64,000 nucleotides of DNA, from contig CM062815.1 in the NCBI GenBank assembly GCA_031772625.1, positions 123,365,977 through 123,429,976 on the forward strand, read 5' to 3'. This stretch comes from Pinus tabuliformis (Eukaryota; Streptophyta; Pinopsida; Pinales; Pinaceae). The notes under the pieces are model-generated. The model was not told the DNA's origin and made no database searches. It saw only the letters and a list, made by a program, of their open reading frames with translations. Below, one piece after another: positions 59,234 through 64,000 of this stretch. Positions within the stretch are counted from its first letter, which is position 1; every line of letters starts with the position of its first letter. The position numbers and the translations under genes were made by a program.

Positions 59234-62170
59234 AAGGTTGAAATGCAATTCAATTTGATTTTTTTTTTACCCTATCAAGGTGCATTGTATATCTTGACGC
59301 ATCACTTTATGTATAGATATAAGGTGCATTGGATATATTTCTATAAAATATTTTCAAAATACATTAGGGCATGTGGTATAATTGTGTTTCAATGTAGAAT
59401 GTAGTTATATTCAGTGCACTAATAAAATAAATTTATGAAAAATGGCCTATATTTTGTATAAAATGTTTTAATCTACCTTGATGCATGTGGTAGGGTTAGG
59501 CAATAGTGTAGTTAAATCTATTTGACAAATTAACAAGATTTATTTATTTATTTTAATATCTAATATTTTTTATAAAATATTTCAACCCGCTTGGATGGAT
59601 ATAATAGGGTTATGTACTAATATGGTTTATTTTGGTTAGTGAACCAAAAATACTTTTTTTTGTGTGTGTGTGTGTGTGTCAAAAAATGATATGTTTTTTT
59701 GTGTGGGTTGGTGGGGAGGGGGGTTTAGGGTTTACTCACAATAATGCACCAGTGTGTGTGCTAGTTATTCATAAGTATAAGTTCATGTATATCTTTTGTA
59801 CACACCATGTGACATTTTGTTAATGTTTGCATTTTATATAAAATTTAGTGCAAGGTAAATTATTTTTTAATTGCTATATGTAGTGTGTTTATATACATGT
59901 ACGAATGCACTTATGTATGTACATATTGGTGCTTGTGATACTAAAGGACATCAACATGTCAATATGGTCTAAGCATACCATGGGAAGGGATCACTAAAAC
60001 CTTTATTTCATGTCCCCATTAGAAACCTTTGCTAAAAACAAAGAAGGGAGAAATGTTTCTACTAAAAATTCTACTACTTAGAATTTTTCTTGTAGCTTGA
60101 GTAGCCAAAAATTCTTTCAACCATACCTTTATTAGGTAGAATTCAATGACTCTTCTCTCTAGTATGTCTGAATCTTTGAAGCTAAAGCATTTCCTTCTCT
60201 GCAAGAACAAAATAGATCATGCATTCTTCTTTGGTTACCTTAGGAGCAATAGAATTGTTACACCCACCTATCATATTGCTTCCTAATGGATTCTACAATG
60301 TTCCAATTTGAACTCCCTTTTCTAACACCATATTGTTTGCATACTTGCATCACTCATCTTCCTCATAGATATTAATTTTTTGGCAAACCTTAGAATATGT
60401 AGAACTCTAGGGAGGCTTTGAAGCTTTCCATATTAAAGCATAATCCAAACCTTTTCACTTAATATGGATTTGGTTGTTTATTCATCTCCTAAAAAGGTAT
60501 CACCTCCATTATACTTTTCACATTCACAAAATGATTCCCTATGAGGAATCATACGAAAAGAAAGAATGAGGCAATCAAACATACGATATGATCGAAATCT
60601 GTACTTATAGATGTTAAATATATATCTCTTATTTCTTCCATGGAGGTATTCATCTCCATACAAGGGGAATAATTAGTTACCCTACCTATTGTATTTTCAA
60701 TCTTTCTTTAAATGCCCAACGTCACCTTATTTCTAGCATTTTCTTGTAATTTTTCAATAGATTTTGTTCTTCATCATAGACTTCAATCTACCCTAGACTT
60801 ATTTTTATTTCTATTTTGAGAATTACCTCTCACAAACCAGGGATCCTTAGTTATACACTCCATGCAATTTTACCTCATTCCTCGTGATAACAAGGATGCA
60901 ACTACATCCTTCCTCGGATGGCATGGGAAGGGAAGCAACACATGGAGGCGGGCATGTTGACTGCCCCTCTTAGCACTAAGGTGAGGGGATTTTCCAAGTA
61001 GGCCCCCTCATAGCTCTTAATGCAAACACATGAATATGAGCCCTCCACCACGAGCAATGATAAGAGGTGGATCTCCACCATGCAAGCTCAACCTTTTCCA
61101 TGCTATGGAATTTACTCCACCTTTATTCTTATTTGCTCTTATGATATCCTAGTGCATTTTAATTTTTGTGTTCTATCCCCTGTCATGGTGTTATTTGTTA
61201 TTTGGTCTGCTTCAATGACGAGGCCTTCAGACTCTACTACTTGGGTTTCCTCCTAGCTCCTCCTAATATTTGGGTTGTGCATGTCTATAACTTTGTAACC
61301 TTCCCTCTCCATTCCTGTTTATCCTTTCACACCCCTTTCTCCTCTGCAAGTGCTTCAAAGTCTCCAAATTATAGTGGGAGAAACTTTTCCTTCTCATATG
61401 ATTCTCTCGGCTCCTTTCGCAATGCTCCCATTACCCCCCCCCCCCCCCCCAACTTCAACCTTGCCATCCCTTTGTCCTCCCTTACTTTTCGTCAATCCAA
61501 TTCATGTCACTAGGTTCTCGCCATGTTGAGGAAACATACTGGAGTTTGGAGAGTAGGTTACTATGAGGCACAAGCAAGTACGTGAATTTGTCAACATGTT
61601 GAAGCATAACCAATTAGTTTCATGTGTAGACTGTGCCCTCCTTACAAGCAAAGATAGAAGAAGTAGAGAGAAATATCATAATGGATCATAGTTAGCTATC
61701 AAACATAGATGTAGTGGGAGAAGTGGTTGCTTGGTTCTTGATTTACGGCATTCTTGAGATTGACATAACCAATATATGCAAACAATTGACTTTTATTGGC
61801 CAATGAATACATTGGTGGGCAGAGTTCTGCTGGATGGCAATGAAGAAAAGGAGGAGATTCTACTAGTGTTGTATGAAATTCTTCCATCAATGGAATCCAT
61901 GGATCGTTGTATGAAGAAAATTGAAGATCGGCCAGGCCTGACTATGAAGCAGAGAGATGCTCTAGAGAGAGGTAAGGATCACATTGAAATGGTCCCCTTT
62001 GACTCTTCTCATTCTACATGATTTGCTAGTTTTGTTTTGGTTTCATCTTTGGATGTTATGTAAGGTTGTTTGATATAGATACTTGGCTAGTTAGAACATG
62101 TCTCAAGTCTCAACTTTCAATGCATATTGATGTTTTTTTGACCACTCATATATGGTTTTTCAATAATTTA
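59234..62170. other. Intergenic region
   Basis: No gene is recognised. It holds a (GT)n microsatellite (59659-59679), a GC-richer stretch (about 60880-61500) with open but unrecognised frames, and a run of 17 C at 61434-61450. A short open frame at 61776-62021 (81 residues, plus strand) matches nothing I know. Confidence 0.5.
61434..61450 (+). repeat. Poly-C run of 17
   Basis: A mononucleotide tract. Its length may be unreliable in the assembly. Confidence 0.9.
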
Positions 62171-62189
62171 AGGTTATGTCATTGGCCTG

Positions 62190-62576
62190 GTTTCCCTAGT
62201 GACAGACCAAGGCAAACCATGTTGATCTATGCTACATTTTGATTTCTTATCAATAGTTACATTCTTAGACTTTAATGTACACTGAGTAGTACTACTAATG
62301 GTTACAACAAGATTATCCCATAAATATAGCAAAGAACATAACAATGAGACACTTATCTTCCTCATACATCTTAAAGTCAATAAATGCTAACTGACTTACC
62401 ACATCATTAGAAGCATTAAGATGTTTTCTCGACAAGTTGTCATCATTCGTCCTAAAAAGGCATAACTTATTTTGAAGAAAAAAAATGTTTACCATGGAGT
62501 ATTTTGATTGGTACGAAGTCCCTGACTTCTCTAATAACTCCTTAGCATTGGCTTCTCCTATGACATTCAACAACAT
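62190..62576 (-). mobile_element. Ty1/copia gag relic
   Basis: On the minus strand, fragments resemble the UBN2-type gag of copia elements: AKELLEKSGTSYQSK, HLNAS/VVSQLAFIDFKM-like and WDNLVV. It is a small broken fossil with no LTRs nearby, and unrelated in sequence to the copia elements earlier in the window as far as I can see. Confidence 0.7.
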
Positions 62577-64000
62577 TCAATTCAAAATGACATAATTAGT
62601 TATTAATACTCTTTTTGCTTCTATCCATATTTTTACAATATTTTTCTATCAAACACATAATGTCCCATTAATATTTTTCCATAATAAAAAAATCCATCTT
62701 AAAATTCCATAATTTAAAGCTTTAGCTAAACTTGAAAACTCCTTCTCAAGAATAAGTTTTTTGTCCACCCAAAATAACCTAACTTTTAAATAATGATTAA
62801 CAACAAAAACACCCTAAAAGTGATAACTTCACGAAGATTTTGATAAATCTATTTGAAAAAATGCTAACCTAATAGGAAAAAATAATAATAAATATATATA
62901 ATAGAAACAAAGTATTGCCATGCTTAACCAAGAAAATACTTAGGTATATTTTATACATGTGGAATTATTTCTTTATATTTTTAAAAAATGTTGGCATTGT
63001 CCTACTTCAATATGTTTATTGAGTGTTCATTACATTCACCACGATGTCATAATGCCTATTACATAATTATAATCAATCCTGTGACAATGAAGCATTAATA
63101 TTGTATGCATCCTTATGATAATTAAAGCGACTTTGCTTCCAGGTTTTTTAACAACCAAGTAAACCGCATTTATATCTAGGGTAGATATTATTCATACCTA
63201 AAGAAATGAATAACGATATGCAATCTAGCATGTAACAGCGATTACTTAGAAAAACATATGAGTAAATGGTGACATATTTAAACTGTTGAGAGATAAGGTT
63301 TTAATAGTTTTAATGCCCGAGCACATTATCAACATTTTTTTGATTGATTAGTGGAATGTATAATTAGGGTGGTTTCATATTTATGTGATATAGGGTGGAT
63401 TATGTTATTATAATTATTATGTGTAATAGGTATGTTTTTAACTTGGACATAGGTTAATTGAAAAGATAAAATGAAAATTTTCGTAATATTTTATATAATA
63501 GGTTTATATATTTTATTAAGTGAATTATTCTCCAAAGGTTTTTAGAAAAAGAGAACATGGTAGTGGCATGTGTACAGGGTATAAAACTATTTAATCTTTA
63601 GATATAACCATATATTCAACCACTACTTCAAAGTATTTGTTAACTCCCAATTAAACTCTAAAAAAACCTTTTTCAATAATAAAAAACTCATCGTTATTCA
63701 CCATTAAATTCAACTCATTAAACACATTGTCCACATTATTACTGACCACTCTCCAATTTTTTTTATTTTTATTTTTCCACTGGATAAGTAAAGAGTATAT
63801 TAATTTAATCGCACCTTGTGTGCTGATGGGTAATAGGTTTAGTGATACGAGATGAACTGATTACAAAAAAAACACAAAAAGTAAAGGCTTTTTTATAAAA
63901 AAAAATTGGTTTTATGGATTTTGAATAGGATTGTAATGGATGTAGTTTATTGAAGCTTGATTGAATTAATGTATTGATTATGTGTCGAAACATGCAATTC
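62577..64000. other. AT-rich intergenic DNA
   Basis: No gene, repeat array or RNA gene is seen to the end of the window. Confidence 0.6.

Noticed and set aside
61580-62021. Possible LINE endonuclease-like phrases (an IEEVERNI-type stretch) and an 81-residue open frame
   Set aside because: The resemblance is limited to a few residues in shifting frames. No RT or catalytic endonuclease motif follows.
1-64000. CRISPR arrays, prokaryotic operons, rRNA genes
   Set aside because: The repeats present are LTRs, minisatellites and segmental copies without CRISPR-type spacing. No Shine-Dalgarno-led gene series or rRNA sequence is seen, and introns and LTR elements indicate a plant nuclear origin.

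Overview
The window looks like nuclear DNA of a seed plant with a large, transposon-rich genome. Reasons: most of it is AT-rich non-coding DNA, the LTR retrotransposons have plant-type priming sites (initiator-Met tRNA for the copia elements, a tRNA-Asp-like site for the gypsy element), and the only recognisable host genes are plant purine permeases (PUP). A gymnosperm is possible, but the sequence does not settle this. I see no intact host protein-coding gene.

Layout. 1-5009: a Ty1/copia element on the minus strand, cut by the window edge. 5010-7376: AT-rich spacer with a tRNA-type SINE flanked by 21-bp target duplications, plus a second SINE-like piece. 7382-12555: an old LTR element with two ~760-bp LTRs and a 5-bp target duplication. 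12561-14600: AT-rich spacer with local repeats. 14600-21452: a gene-like patch, a 407-bp tandem repeat and two PUP pseudogenes in tandem on the minus strand. 21484-51192: a second copy of the ~6.2-kb block 15295-21452, stretched to almost 30 kb by two insertions. The first (22781-32510) is a Tat-like Ty3/gypsy element with an unrelated, organelle-like patch at its left end. The second (36276-50030) is a copia element (Copia-2) with a young copia element (Copia-3, 42721-48723) nested in its right LTR, followed by a rearranged inverted repeat. 51193-64000: AT-rich DNA with tandem repeats, a 41-bp-arm hairpin, a dead CACTA (TNP2) transposase, subterminal-like repeats and a small copia gag relic.

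History read from the sequence. A PUP gene first gained an in-frame TGA, since every one of the seven PUP-derived segments carries it. It then duplicated in tandem (1.8-kb unit), and the pair duplicated again in a ~6.2-kb block. The Tat element entered block II, Copia-2 entered the fourth PUP copy, and Copia-3 entered Copia-2's LTR most recently (its LTRs differ at 2 of 460 positions). During or after the Copia-2 event, PUP exon sequence became fused to LTR sequence. It now sits in three extra places, two of which form a ~390-bp inverted repeat.

The most interesting parts are that inverted repeat, which could yield a PUP-directed hairpin RNA, the capture of a PUP exon inside an LTR, and the domain order of the Tat-like element, where an extra RNase H precedes the reverse transcriptase.
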